The notes under the pieces were generated by a model, which had not been told where the DNA came from, made no database searches, and worked only from the letters and a program-made list of their open reading frames with translations. From contig NZ_FNFQ01000009.1 in the NCBI RefSeq assembly GCF_900101175.1, forward strand, positions 148,396 to 212,395: a DNA stretch of 64,000 nucleotides, written 5' to 3'. The position numbers and the translations under genes were made by a program. Shown here piece after piece: positions 34,423-42,801 of this stretch; the stretch's first letter is position 1, and each line of letters opens with the position of its first letter. This stretch comes from Stenotrophomonas pavanii (GTDB lineage Bacteria; Pseudomonadota; Gammaproteobacteria; Xanthomonadales; Xanthomonadaceae).

Positions 34423-34914
34423 TCAAGCGAACAGCGGGGCCTGGCGTTGTTCCAGTCGCAGCAGCGCGGCCTTGGTTTCCAGGCCGCCGCCGAAGCCGGT
34501 CAGCGCACCGTTGCTGCCGATCACGCGATGGCAGGGCAGGATGATCGGCAGTGGATTGCGGCCGTTGGCCGCGCCCACCGCGCGGGTCGCGCTGGGCTGG
34601 CCCAGATGCTGTGCCAGCTGCAGGTAGCTCCAGGTCTGGCCGAACGGAATCAACGCCAGTGCCTGCCAGACACGCAGCTGGAACGGAGTGCCGCGCGGTG
34701 CCAGTCGCAGGTCGAACCGGCGGCGTTCACCGTGCAGGAACTGCAGCAGCTGTTCGCGCGCTTCGGGCAACGCGTCCGGTGCGTAGTGCCAATCATCGCG
34801 CCCGCGTGCGGGGTGGCGGTTCTCCGGGAACAGCACATGCGAAAGACCGCGCTCGTCGCCGGCAATGGTCAACACGCCGATCGGGCTGTCGAAACGATCG
34901 AACAACAGGGTCAT
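34423..34914 (-). CDS. ogt: Methylated-DNA-protein cysteine methyltransferase
   Basis: The 163-aa product starts at ATG 34914. The acceptor motif is 'ILPCHRVIGSNGALTGFGGG' with Cys128; the helix-turn-helix before it includes 'TPFQLRVWQALALIPFG'. It takes the methyl group from O6-methylguanine (and O4-methylthymine) in one irreversible step. The start overlaps the end of the Ada-AlkA gene by 4 bp (ATGA), so the two are translated together. The pair carries all functions of the adaptive response in a different split from E. coli Ada. Confidence 0.95.
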   Translation of the reverse strand: MTLLFDRFDSPIGVLTIAGDERGLSHVLFPENRHPARGRDDWHYAPDALPEAREQLLQFLHGERRRFDLRLAPRGTPFQLRVWQALALIPFGQTWSYLQLAQHLGQPSATRAVGAANGRNPLPIILPCHRVIGSNGALTGFGGGLETKAALLRLEQRQAPLFA

Positions 34915-36389
34915 GTCGGTTCTCCAACAAAGGTGCCGGACAGGTGCCACAGGTGCAGCACGGCGTAGGCGCGCCACGGGCGCCACGGTTGCGAGCGCGC
35001 TTCGGTCGCACGTTCGCTCAGGCGCTGGCCCTGCGCGTGGCCGAGGACCTGCTGCAGTACAAGATCGCCGGCCGGGAACGCATCTGGCTGGCCGAGCCCG
35101 CGCAGGGCGATGTAATGCGCGGTCCACGGGCCGATGCCGGGCAGTGCAACGCAGCGCGCAACGAATTCCTCCACGGCCTGGCCAGGCCCGAAGTCAAGCT
35201 GGCCGCTGGCGCAGGCCGCGGCCAGTGCGCGCACGGTGGCCGCGCGGCTGCGGGGCAGGCCGATCGATTCCAGCGGCGCTTCGGCCAGCAGCGCAGGTGC
35301 CGGGAACTGGCGATCGAATGCAGGGGGCATGCCCGGCAGGTGCGCGCCGTAGGCATCGACCAGGCGCCGCGCGAAGGTGGTGGCCGCGGCCACGCTGACC
35401 TGCTGGCCGAGCACGGCACGCACACCCACCTCGAAGCCATCCCAGCCGCCGGGCACGCGCAGCCCGGGGCGTTCGGCGATGCCGCGCGCCAGCAGCGGTT
35501 CTTCGGCCAGCGCGGCATGGACCTGCTGCAGGTCGGCATCCAGATCGAACACGCGACGCACGCGGCGCACGATGTCCGGGATCAGGCGTGGATCGACTGC
35601 TCCCAGCTGCAGGCGCAGCTCCGGGCGCTTCGGGTCGGCGGTGACCCGCAGTAGGGTGGGGCGCTCGGGCGTGCCGAGCACGCGCTGGTAGCTGTCCTCG
35701 CCGATCAGCTCGATGCCGGGCAGGCTGCGCTTCCGCAGGAACGCCAGCATGCGCGCAAAATCCAGGGGGGGGCGGTAGGCCAGACGCAGAACCAGGCCGT
35801 CATCCTCTGCGGCCAACGGCGGGTGCTGGCGACGCAGTGCGCTCGGCGCCATCCCGCAGCCCTGCAGGAAGGCGGTATTGAAACGGCGCAGGCTGTTGTA
35901 GCCGGCGGCCAGTGCGACGTCGGTCACCGGCAGCATGGTTTCGGTCAGCAGCTGCTTGGCCAGCAGCAGGCGGTGGGTGGCATGGAGCTGTCCGGGCGTC
36001 GCGCCCAGGTGCTCGACAAACAGGCGCTGCAGCTGGCGCGCGCTGAGTCCGATTTTCCGCGCGAGGTCAGCGACGGCGTGTTCCTGCAGGAATCCACCGT
36101 GGATCAGCGCCAGGGCGCGCTGCACGGCCTGCCCGGCCAACGCCTGCTGCGCCTGTGGTGCCAGTTCGGGGCGGCAGCGCAGGCACGGCCGGTAGCCGGC
36201 GGCGGAGGCCGCAGCGGCGGTCGGAAAATAGCTGATGTTGCGCGGCTTCGGTGGCGGGGCCGGGCACACCGGGCGGCAGTAGATGCCGGTGCTGCGCACG
36301 GCGGTGAAGAACACGCCGTCGAAGCGTGCGTCGCGGGCCAGGCGGGCCCGATCACAGGCGGCAATGTCGAGGGCGAGAGCGGTGTCCAT
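34911..36389 (-). CDS. alkA: Ada N-domain / AraC / AlkA fusion, 3-methyladenine glycosylase
   Basis: The 492-aa protein has three parts. Residues 1-80 are the Ada zinc domain with Cys38, Cys42, Cys69 and Cys72, the same numbering as E. coli Ada, where Cys38 takes a methyl from a phosphotriester. Residues about 85-185 are two AraC helix-turn-helix motifs ('VADLARKIGLSARQLQRLFVEHLG', 'VTDVALAAGYNSLRRFNTAF'). Residues 195-492 are AlkA: an N-terminal domain, then the HhH-GPD region 'CVALPGIGPWTAHYIALRG' with catalytic Asp442. It should sense alkylation, activate its own operon with ogt, and excise N3/N7-alkylated purines. Confidence 0.93.
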   Translation of the reverse strand: MDTALALDIAACDRARLARDARFDGVFFTAVRSTGIYCRPVCPAPPPKPRNISYFPTAAAASAAGYRPCLRCRPELAPQAQQALAGQAVQRALALIHGGFLQEHAVADLARKIGLSARQLQRLFVEHLGATPGQLHATHRLLLAKQLLTETMLPVTDVALAAGYNSLRRFNTAFLQGCGMAPSALRRQHPPLAAEDDGLVLRLAYRPPLDFARMLAFLRKRSLPGIELIGEDSYQRVLGTPERPTLLRVTADPKRPELRLQLGAVDPRLIPDIVRRVRRVFDLDADLQQVHAALAEEPLLARGIAERPGLRVPGGWDGFEVGVRAVLGQQVSVAAATTFARRLVDAYGAHLPGMPPAFDRQFPAPALLAEAPLESIGLPRSRAATVRALAAACASGQLDFGPGQAVEEFVARCVALPGIGPWTAHYIALRGLGQPDAFPAGDLVLQQVLGHAQGQRLSERATEARSQPWRPWRAYAVLHLWHLSGTFVGEPT

Positions 36390-36716
36390 GCCGCCAGTCT
36401 AGGCGGGTGCGGGCGGTGATACTCGCCACATTCGGACATGGATGCTGACGCGAGTCAGGCCGGGTTGTGCCCGCGGTAGTGCGGGCCGCTGGCCGTGGTA
36501 GTGCTGGACGTTGGCCGTGGTAGTGCCGGCCGCTGGCGGTGGTAGTGCCGGCCGCTGGCCGGCAGCAATAACACGGCGTCCTGCGCGGCCGCGCGTGCGT
36601 GTCGGCCTCGTTCCACACGCTTTCCCAAGGGTCAGAGGGGTTCAGTGCCACGCGCTGAATGCGCGCCCCGGGGCGGGTAGACTGTGGCTCTTGCCCACGT
36701 GAAGACCGGTTGCCCG
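36390..36716. other. Intergenic region of 327 bases holding a SMAG head array
   Basis: There is no gene here. It contains the divergent starts of the Ada-AlkA gene and the ClpP-like lipoprotein gene, and the four-copy tandem array described at 36476. No convincing Ada box was recognised. A short remnant like the GGGGTCAGA family (AAGGGTCAGAGGGG) is at 36627-36640. Confidence 0.6.
36476..36563 (+). repeat. Tandem array of four 22-bp SMAG heads
   Basis: GTAGTG starts at 36476, 36498, 36520 and 36542, exactly 22 bp apart. Units read GTAGTGCGGGCCGCTGGCCGTG, then variants with CTGGACGTT and CCGGCCGCTGGCGG. Only the last copy forms the full hairpin (CCGGCC-GCT-GGCCGGCA). All four point the same way, unlike the usual head-to-head dimers. 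Confidence 0.85.
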
Positions 36717-37880
36717 ATGTCCGCCAAACTCCGCTGGTTGCCCCTGTTGTGCCTGGCCCTGGCGGGCTGCAGTCAGCTGGAGAATCCGGGCAACGTAACC
36801 GCAGCCGACAAGGCGGCGCGGGCACCGGCCAGCGATGGCGAGAACATGGTGTCGATCAATGCCGCCGACGCACCGCCGCCGCCGGCACCACCGCGCAGCC
36901 AGGGTGATCGGCCGTGGCCGCAGGCGCAGCTGGAGAACGGCCGCGCGTGGGTCAGTTGCAGCACCGAGTACGCCGGCGAGGCTGGCGATGGTGCCGAGCT
37001 GGAAGGCCTGCAGCGCGAGCAGATCAGCCAGGCCCTGGCACCCTGCGCCGCGCGTGGCCTGGTGCGGGTGCGCTATGCCGGCAAGATCAATCCTGGTTTC
37101 GCCGAGATGATGTGGCGGCTGGCGGTGGTCGCCGACCAGCAGAAGATCCACAAGCGCATCCTCGACCTGGATTCCAGTGGCGGCCAGGTGGAATCGGCGA
37201 TCGTCGCCGGGGACAGCATTGGTGAATCGGGCTGGACCATCTGGGTGCGCGAAGGCTCGATCTGCCACAGTGCCTGCGTGTTCGTGCTGGCCGCAGGTGA
37301 CAACCGCTTGCTGTCCGGCAAGGTCGGCATCCACCGCATGATGCGCATCAGTTCCAAGGCTACCTCGCGCGCGGAACTCAACCGCGAGCTGCACGAGGTC
37401 TACGACAACGTGAAGGATTACCTGCAGCGCAATGGCGTGGCCGTGGGCGTGGCCGACCTGATGATGACCGTGCCCAACCGCAGCCTGCGCCTGCTGACGC
37501 CGGAGGAGCTGCGCCAGTTCGGCCTGGACGGCACCAACGCGGTGCAGGACGATCTGGAAAGGATCAAGCAGATGCGTGCCTGCGGCGATGACTTCGTGCA
37601 GCGCAAGGATGCCTTCCTGATCGCCTTCGACCAGCAGTGCAAGCGCGACGGCGCCGACATGGAGTCGATCAACAGCTGCGGCCAGGCCCTGAAGCAGCGC
37701 TTCGGCTTCCCGGACGCGGTGTGCCCGGAAGAAAGCCCGCTGTCGGAGATCGACGTGGCGACGCTGCCGCCGGCACCGCCGGAGCCGCCGCCGGTGGCCG
37801 AACAGGCGCCAGTGAACACCGCCGCGCCCGCCGCGCAGGCTGATGCGGCAGCGGTGGAGGGCAACGCCCCGGCACGCTGA
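36717..37880 (+). CDS. ClpP-like periplasmic lipoprotein (COG3904 type)
   Basis: The 387-aa product starts at ATG 36717 with signal peptide and lipobox L-A-G-C (Cys18). After a Pro-rich linker comes a ClpP/crotonase-fold domain (about 115-215): the oxyanion-forming 'ILDLDSSGGQVESAI', the putative nucleophile Ser185 in 'SICHSACVFVLAAGDNRL', and 'KVGIHRM' with His206. This is the layout of predicted periplasmic proteases of COG3904. A Cys-rich middle part and a Pro/Ala tail follow. Substrate unknown. It opens a run of small envelope genes on the plus strand. Confidence 0.75.
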   Translation: MSAKLRWLPLLCLALAGCSQLENPGNVTAADKAARAPASDGENMVSINAADAPPPPAPPRSQGDRPWPQAQLENGRAWVSCSTEYAGEAGDGAELEGLQREQISQALAPCAARGLVRVRYAGKINPGFAEMMWRLAVVADQQKIHKRILDLDSSGGQVESAIVAGDSIGESGWTIWVREGSICHSACVFVLAAGDNRLLSGKVGIHRMMRISSKATSRAELNRELHEVYDNVKDYLQRNGVAVGVADLMMTVPNRSLRLLTPEELRQFGLDGTNAVQDDLERIKQMRACGDDFVQRKDAFLIAFDQQCKRDGADMESINSCGQALKQRFGFPDAVCPEESPLSEIDVATLPPAPPEPPPVAEQAPVNTAAPAAQADAAAVEGNAPAR

Positions 37881-37938
37881 CAGCATAGTCACCACGCTGG
37901 CGTAGACTGCGGTTCTCTCCAGAAAACCGGCGGTGTCC

Positions 37939-38493
37939 ATGAAGCGCGTGCTCCTGCTGCTGTCCCTGCTGTCCCTGCTGCCCCTGACCGCATTGGCGCA
38001 GGCACCTGCGCCGGCCACGCCCGCCCCGGCCCCGGCACGCCCGGCCCCGGCCTCGCCGGCAGCCGCGAAACCGGCCACCGCCGGCACACCGGCGCTGACC
38101 GCCGCGCAGCAGGCACAGGTGCAGAAACAGGACGCGGAAATGGGCGCGGCTGCATTGAAGGCGGCGCAGCTGGTGGATGCCAATCGCGCCGGCGAATTGT
38201 GGGATGGCGCCTCCGCCGTCGCGCGTCGTGCAGTGCCCAAGGCGGCCTTCGTCAGCCAGCTGAGCGCTGAGCGCGCGCGCCTGGGGGCGCTGGCCGGTCG
38301 TGGCCAGCCGACCATTACCCGGGTCAAATACAGCGCCGGCGCTGCGGTGCCCGAAGGCCTCTACATCAACGTCAGTTTCCCGACCCGTTTCGCCAACAGC
38401 GCGCAGCCGGTGCGCGAGCTGGTTTCGTTCCGCTTCGACGAAGACCAGGTGTGGCGCCTGGCCGGCTACAGCCTGCGCGCGTCGGCGCCCTGA
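37939..38493 (+). CDS. DUF4019-type exported protein
   Basis: The product is 184 aa from ATG 37939 (a GTG two codons earlier is also possible). The signal peptide ends 'LTALAQA', followed by a Pro/Ala-rich linker of about 40 residues and a compact domain: 'AALKAAQLVDANRAGELWDGASAVARRAVPKAAFVSQL' and 'EGLYINVSFPTRFANSAQPVRELVSFRFDEDQVWRLAGYSLR', as in DUF4019 proteins. The function of the domain is not known. It stands 58 bp after the ClpP-like gene and 11 bp before the MAPEG gene. Confidence 0.75.
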   Translation: MKRVLLLLSLLSLLPLTALAQAPAPATPAPAPARPAPASPAAAKPATAGTPALTAAQQAQVQKQDAEMGAAALKAAQLVDANRAGELWDGASAVARRAVPKAAFVSQLSAERARLGALAGRGQPTITRVKYSAGAAVPEGLYINVSFPTRFANSAQPVRELVSFRFDEDQVWRLAGYSLRASAP

Positions 38494-38504
38494 GGAGATG
38501 AGCG

Positions 38505-38894
38505 ATGGCAACTGAACTGACGATGCTGGCCTGGTCGGTGCTGCTGGGTTTTGTCTACATCTTCGCCACCTCCACCGTGGTCACCCGCGAACGGGGAATG
38601 AAGTGGAATGCCTCGGCACGGGATGGCGACGCAAGGCCGCTCAGTCCGCTGGCCGGTCGCCTGCAGCGGGCCCAGGCCAACTTCCTGGAGACGTTCCCGT
38701 TCTTCGCCGCCGCGGCGATCGCGGTCGTGCTGGCCGGGCGCGGCAACGACACCACCGCGCTGGCCGCGCAGGCCTACTTCTGGGCGCGCGTGGTCTACCT
38801 GCCGCTGTACGCCGCAGGCGTGCCCTACGTGCGCAGCCTGGTGTGGCTGGTGTCGCTGCTGTCGACCCTGGCGCTGGTGTTCGCACTGCTGTGA
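38505..38894 (+). CDS. MAPEG-family membrane protein
   Basis: The product is 129 aa, ATG 38505 after GAGGAGATGAG. Four membrane segments are present with the MAPEG pattern 'LSPLAGRLQRAQANFLETFPFFAAAAIA' (the R-x-x-x-A-x-x-N-x-x-E signature) and 'AQAYFWARVVYLPLYAAGVPYVRS'. Bacterial members may have glutathione transferase or peroxidase activity; this one is not further defined. It follows the DUF4019 gene within one likely transcript. Confidence 0.88.
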   Translation: MATELTMLAWSVLLGFVYIFATSTVVTRERGMKWNASARDGDARPLSPLAGRLQRAQANFLETFPFFAAAAIAVVLAGRGNDTTALAAQAYFWARVVYLPLYAAGVPYVRSLVWLVSLLSTLALVFALL

Positions 38895-38974
38895 TCCGGG
38901 CCTGATCCAGATCAAGGCCGCTCAGCTGCGCGGCGCTATGCTGGCGCGGACGGGATCAACGGCAGGAGGCGCGC

Positions 38975-40153
38975 ATGCGCAGGATGGACGTGGTGGTGGT
39001 CGGCGCCGGACCGGCGGGCCTGTGTTTCGCGCGTGCGCTGGCGGGCAATGGCCTGCAGGTCGGGCTGGTCGAAGTGCAGCCGCGCCAGGCGCTGGCCGAA
39101 GCCGCCTTCGATGGGCGCGAGATCGCGTTGACCCATGCCTCGCGGCAGAGCATGGAGCAGCTGGGGCTGTGGCAGCGCCTGCCGCAGGCCGAGGTCGCTG
39201 AACTGCGCGATGCCAAGGTGATGAACGGCAGCTCGCCGTTCGCGCTGACCTTCGCCAGCAGCCAGGTCGACGGCCAGCCGCTGGGCTGGCTGGTACCCAA
39301 CCATCTGATCCGCCGTGCTGCCTGGGACGCCGTGCAGGGCCAGGATGGCCTGCACCTGTTCGACGGGCGCAAGGTGCTGGGCGCGCAGGCCGATGCGCAG
39401 GGCCACGTGGTCACGCTGGACGACGGCAGTACGCTGCACGCGCGGCTGCTGGTCGCGGCCGACAGCCGCTTCTCCGCCACGCGTCGCATGCTCGGCATCG
39501 GTGCGCAGATGCGCGACTTCGGCAAGTCCATGCTGGTATGCCGCATGCAGGTCGAGCGCGACCATCACCACACCGCCTGGGAGTGGTTCGGCTACGGCCG
39601 CACGATGGCGCTGCTGCCGCTCAACGCGGGCCAGGCATCGGCGGTGATCACGCTGCCGCCACGGCAGATCGAGGCGCTGCTGGCGATGGACGAGGTGGCT
39701 TTCGGTGAGGCCATCAGCGCCTGCTTCGAACACCGCCTGGGCCGGATGCAGCCGGTGGCCACGGCGCAGGCGTATCCGCTGGTGGGGGTGTACGCCCACC
39801 GCTTCGTCGGCGAGCGATCGGCGCTGATCGGCGATGCCGCCGTCGGCATGCACCCGGTCACCGCGCATGGCTTCAACCTGGGCCTGGCCAGCGCACAGCG
39901 GCTGGCGCAGGGCATCGTCGCGCAGCAGCGCCGCGGTGCCGACATTGCCGCCGCCGGCATGCTGGCCCGCTACCAGCGCGGTCATCGGCTGGCATCGCGT
40001 CCGTTGTACGAAGCCACCAATGCGATCGCCAGCCTGTACACCGACGATCGCCGGCCGGCACGGCTGCTGCGGGCGGCCGGCCTGCGCGTGGCGCAGGGCG
40101 TGGCACCGTTCAGGCAGTTGATCGCCACGCACCTGACCCAGCGCGTGGCCTGA
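38975..40153 (+). CDS. UbiH/COQ6-family FAD-dependent hydroxylase
   Basis: The 392-aa flavoprotein has the Rossmann motif 'VVVVGAGPAGLCFARALAG' at the N-terminus, the middle region 'RLLVAADSRFSATRRMLGI' and the second FAD motif 'ALIGDAAVGMHPVTAHGFNLGL'. Members hydroxylate the ubiquinone ring (UbiH, UbiI, UbiF, UbiM) at the membrane. Which position is modified cannot be settled by reading; the short size and C-terminus recall the UbiM/UbiF side. The start ATG 38975 is preceded by GGCAGGAGG. Confidence 0.85.
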   Translation: MRRMDVVVVGAGPAGLCFARALAGNGLQVGLVEVQPRQALAEAAFDGREIALTHASRQSMEQLGLWQRLPQAEVAELRDAKVMNGSSPFALTFASSQVDGQPLGWLVPNHLIRRAAWDAVQGQDGLHLFDGRKVLGAQADAQGHVVTLDDGSTLHARLLVAADSRFSATRRMLGIGAQMRDFGKSMLVCRMQVERDHHHTAWEWFGYGRTMALLPLNAGQASAVITLPPRQIEALLAMDEVAFGEAISACFEHRLGRMQPVATAQAYPLVGVYAHRFVGERSALIGDAAVGMHPVTAHGFNLGLASAQRLAQGIVAQQRRGADIAAAGMLARYQRGHRLASRPLYEATNAIASLYTDDRRPARLLRAAGLRVAQGVAPFRQLIATHLTQRVA

Positions 40154-40164
40154 ACCGCTTCAGC

Positions 40165-40386
40165 TCAGCCGGCGGCCAGCACGCGGATCTGGCTGTCGGC
40201 GAATTCGACCACCTGGCCCGCGCGGATCTTGCAGGCCTTGCGCAGTTCGACTTCGCCGTCGACCCGCACCTGGCCTTCGCTGATGACCATCTTGGCCTCG
40301 CCGCCACTGGTGACCAGGTCGGCCAGCTTGAGCAGCTGCTTGAGTTCGACGTAGTCGCCGTCGAGGTCGAATTCGAGAATCTGCAT
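40165..40386 (-). CDS. Small S4-type RNA-binding protein (YbcJ-like)
   Basis: The product is 73 aa from ATG 40386. The whole protein is one S4 fold: 'YVELKQLLKLADLVTSGGEAKMVISEGQVRVDGEVELRKACKIRAGQVVEFADSQIRV'. It resembles E. coli YbcJ, which binds RNA, possibly on ribosomes. It is convergent with the hydroxylase gene and divergent from deaD. Confidence 0.88.
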   Translation of the reverse strand: MQILEFDLDGDYVELKQLLKLADLVTSGGEAKMVISEGQVRVDGEVELRKACKIRAGQVVEFADSQIRVLAAG

Positions 40387-40565
40387 GGAGCGCGTTCCTG
40401 GGAGGAGGGCACAGGCCAGCGGCCGGGCCGGGAAGAGGGCGCGTATTGTGCGCCAGCACGGGGCCGACGGCACGTGTGGGGAAAGCTGTATGCCTCGTTC
40501 AGCATCAATGCGGTATCATTCCGCTCTGAGCGAGTGAAATCTCCTCCGACCGAGCAGCGCCAGGG

Positions 40566-40637
40566 CACGCGATAAGAAGGGCGCCCAAAGCGCGGACCAT
40601 CACCTTTTTTATCGCACTGCCAGGAAGACGGCAGTGC
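40566..40637 (+). promoter_or_regulatory. Structured deaD leader
   Basis: The deaD 5' region holds GCGATAA (40569-40575) that can pair with TTATCGC (40609-40615), a T6 run after a GC-rich segment (40605-40610), and a perfect 8-bp hairpin GCACTGCC (40614-40621) / GGCAGTGC (40630-40637) ending 14 bp before the start. The first and last pairings overlap at 40614-40615, so they would compete. Switch-like control is possible, as long leaders are common for cold-shock helicase genes. Confidence 0.35.
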
Positions 40638-40651
40638 CTTCGGAGTTCCCC

Positions 40652-42589
40652 ATGTCCCAAGATTCCCAAGCGCCGCTGCAGTTCGCGCAGCTCGGCCTGT
40701 CCGAGCCCGTGATGCAGGCGGTCACCGCCATCGGCTATGAAACCCCGTCGCCGATCCAGGCCGCTACCATCCCGGCGATGCTGGAAGGCCGCGACGTGCT
40801 GGGCCAGGCCCAGACCGGTACCGGCAAGACCGCCGCCTTTGCGCTGCCGGTACTGTCCAACATCGACCTGCAGCAGATCAAGCCCCAGGCCCTGATCCTG
40901 GCGCCGACCCGCGAACTGGCCATCCAGGTTGCCGAGGCGTTCCAGTCCTATTCGTCGAAGATTCCCGGCTTCCGCGTGCTGCCGGTGTACGGCGGCCAGC
41001 CCTACGGCCAGCAGCTGTCGGCCCTGCGCCGCGGCGTGCACATCGTGGTCGGTACCCCGGGCCGCGTGATCGATCACCTGGACCGCAGCACCCTGGACCT
41101 GTCCGAGCTGAAGACGCTGGTGCTGGACGAAGCCGATGAAATGCTGCGCATGGGCTTCATCGACGACGTCGAAGCCGTGCTGAAGAAGCTGCCGGAGCAG
41201 CGCCAGGTGGCCCTGTTCTCGGCCACCATGCCGCCGCAGATCCGTCGCATCGCGCAGACCTACCTGCAGGACCCGGTGGAAGTGACCATCGCGGCCAAGA
41301 CCACCACCTCGGCCAACATCCGCCAGCGTTACTGGTGGGTGAGCGGCATGCACAAGCTGGACGCGCTGACCCGCATCCTGGAAGTCGAGCCGTTCGACGC
41401 GATGATCATCTTCGCGCGGACCAAGGCCGGCACCGAAGAACTGGCCAGCAAGCTGCAGGCCCGTGGCCTGGCCGCTGCCGCCATCAACGGTGACATGCAG
41501 CAGGCCCAGCGTGAGCGCACCATCGCCATGCTGAAGGAAGGCAAGCTGGACATTCTGGTCGCCACCGACGTGGCCGCCCGCGGCCTGGACGTGGAGCGCA
41601 TCAGCCACGTGCTGAACTACGACATCCCGTACGACACCGAAAGCTACGTGCACCGCATCGGCCGTACCGGCCGTGCCGGCCGCAGCGGCGAGGCGATCCT
41701 GTTCGCCACCCCGCGCGAGAAGGGCATGCTGCGCCAGATCGAGCGCGCCACCCGCCAGCCGATCGAAGAGATGCAGCTGCCGAGCGTGGAAGCGGTCAAC
41801 GACACCCGCATCAACAAGTTCACCTCGCGCATCAGCGAAACCCTGGGTGCCGGCGGCCTGGACTTCTACCGCCAGCTGCTGGAGCGCTTCGAGAACGAGC
41901 AGAACGTGCCGGCCATCGAGATCGCCGCCGCGCTGGCCAAGCTGCTGCAGGGTGACACCCCGTTCCTGCTGCAGCCGCCGGTGCGTGCCCCGCGCGAAGA
42001 GCGCGCCCCGCGCGAGCGCTTCGACCGTGGCGACCGCCCGGAGCGCGGCGATCGCTTCGACCGCAACGATCGGGGTCCGCGCTTCGAGCGTGGCCCGCGT
42101 CGTGACGACGCCGAAGGTGGTTTCGAGCCGCGTCCGCGCCGCGAGGTTCCGCCGCGTGGTGCACCGGAGCAGGGCATGGAGACCTACCGCATTTCGGTCG
42201 GCCACCAGCATGGCGTGAAGCCGGCCAACATCGTCGGCGCCATCGCCAACGAAGCCGGCCTGGAAAGCCGCTTCATCGGCCGCATCGACATCCACGACGA
42301 CTTCTCGCTGCTGGACCTGCCGGCACAGATGCCGCCGGACGTGCTGTCGCACCTGCAGAAGGTCTGGGTGTCCGGCCAGCAGCTGCAGATGCGTGCGCTG
42401 GCCCCGGGTGAAGACACCAACCCGGCACCGCGTCCGTTCAAGCCGCGCTTCGACAAGCGTGGCCCGGGCGGCCCGGGTGGCCCGCGTCGTGGCGGCCCGG
42501 GTGGTCCGGCTGGCGACCGCGGCGGTGACCGCGACAGCCGCCCGCCGCGTCGTGACGGCTTCAAGCCGCGCGGCCCGCGCAGCTTCTAA
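40652..42589 (+). CDS. deaD: DEAD-box RNA helicase DeaD/CsdA
   Basis: The protein has 645 aa from ATG 40652 with CGGAG before it. It has the Q motif ('FAQLGLSEPVMQAVTAIGYETPSPIQ'), Walker A 'AQTGTGKT', 'VLDEADEML', 'FSATMP' and 'YVHRIGRTGRAGR'. A DeaD-specific dimer region follows. Then come an RGD/Arg-Asp-rich linker, a DbpA-type RNA-binding domain ('YRISVGHQHGVKPANIVGAIANEAGL') and a Gly/Arg/Pro tail. It unwinds structured RNA during ribosome assembly and mRNA decay, mainly in the cold. Confidence 0.95.
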   Translation: MSQDSQAPLQFAQLGLSEPVMQAVTAIGYETPSPIQAATIPAMLEGRDVLGQAQTGTGKTAAFALPVLSNIDLQQIKPQALILAPTRELAIQVAEAFQSYSSKIPGFRVLPVYGGQPYGQQLSALRRGVHIVVGTPGRVIDHLDRSTLDLSELKTLVLDEADEMLRMGFIDDVEAVLKKLPEQRQVALFSATMPPQIRRIAQTYLQDPVEVTIAAKTTTSANIRQRYWWVSGMHKLDALTRILEVEPFDAMIIFARTKAGTEELASKLQARGLAAAAINGDMQQAQRERTIAMLKEGKLDILVATDVAARGLDVERISHVLNYDIPYDTESYVHRIGRTGRAGRSGEAILFATPREKGMLRQIERATRQPIEEMQLPSVEAVNDTRINKFTSRISETLGAGGLDFYRQLLERFENEQNVPAIEIAAALAKLLQGDTPFLLQPPVRAPREERAPRERFDRGDRPERGDRFDRNDRGPRFERGPRRDDAEGGFEPRPRREVPPRGAPEQGMETYRISVGHQHGVKPANIVGAIANEAGLESRFIGRIDIHDDFSLLDLPAQMPPDVLSHLQKVWVSGQQLQMRALAPGEDTNPAPRPFKPRFDKRGPGGPGGPRRGGPGGPAGDRGGDRDSRPPRRDGFKPRGPRSF

Positions 42590-42608
42590 GCCGCAGCCGT
42601 CCACACCA

Positions 42609-42630
42609 CCGCCAGCCCCCGGGCTGGCGG
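42609..42630 (+). terminator. Hairpin after deaD
   Basis: A perfect 10-bp stem, CCGCCAGCCC / GGGCTGGCGG, with a 2-nt gap, 20 bp after the stop. No T-run follows (an A-run starts the next repeat). Confidence 0.5.
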
Positions 42631-42634
42631 ACAG

Positions 42635-42719
42635 AAAAAGGGGACGGAGGGGATTAAGTCGTATTTGGCCGGCCATGCGCCTGTGCCAAGAACGACTTAA
42701 TCCCCTCCGTCCCCTTTTT
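42635..42719. repeat. GGGGACGGAGGGG inverted repeat, complete copy
   Basis: Perfect 28-bp arms (42635-42662 and 42692-42719) begin with AAAAAGGGGACGGAGGGG and end GATTAAGTCGT; they enclose a 29-nt spacer. A related copy with a damaged right arm is at 23064-23103. This is unlike SMAG in sequence and size. Confidence 0.82.
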
Positions 42720-42801
42720 CGCATGGCCCACACATTGCCGGTCCTAGGCTGAGCCGGTTCCTAAGGAGGTTGTCACCGCAGCACATTCAGGGGGATCCGG
42801 G

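Noticed and set aside
36476..36563. CRISPR array
   Set aside because: The 22-bp units follow each other without spacers and match SMAG repeat heads; no cas gene is near.
42764..42772. AAGGAGGT as ribosome site of an unlisted start for the GGDEF-EAL gene
   Set aside because: No ATG, GTG or in-frame TTG lies at a usable distance; the TTG at 42770 is in another frame. The start at 42802 was kept.
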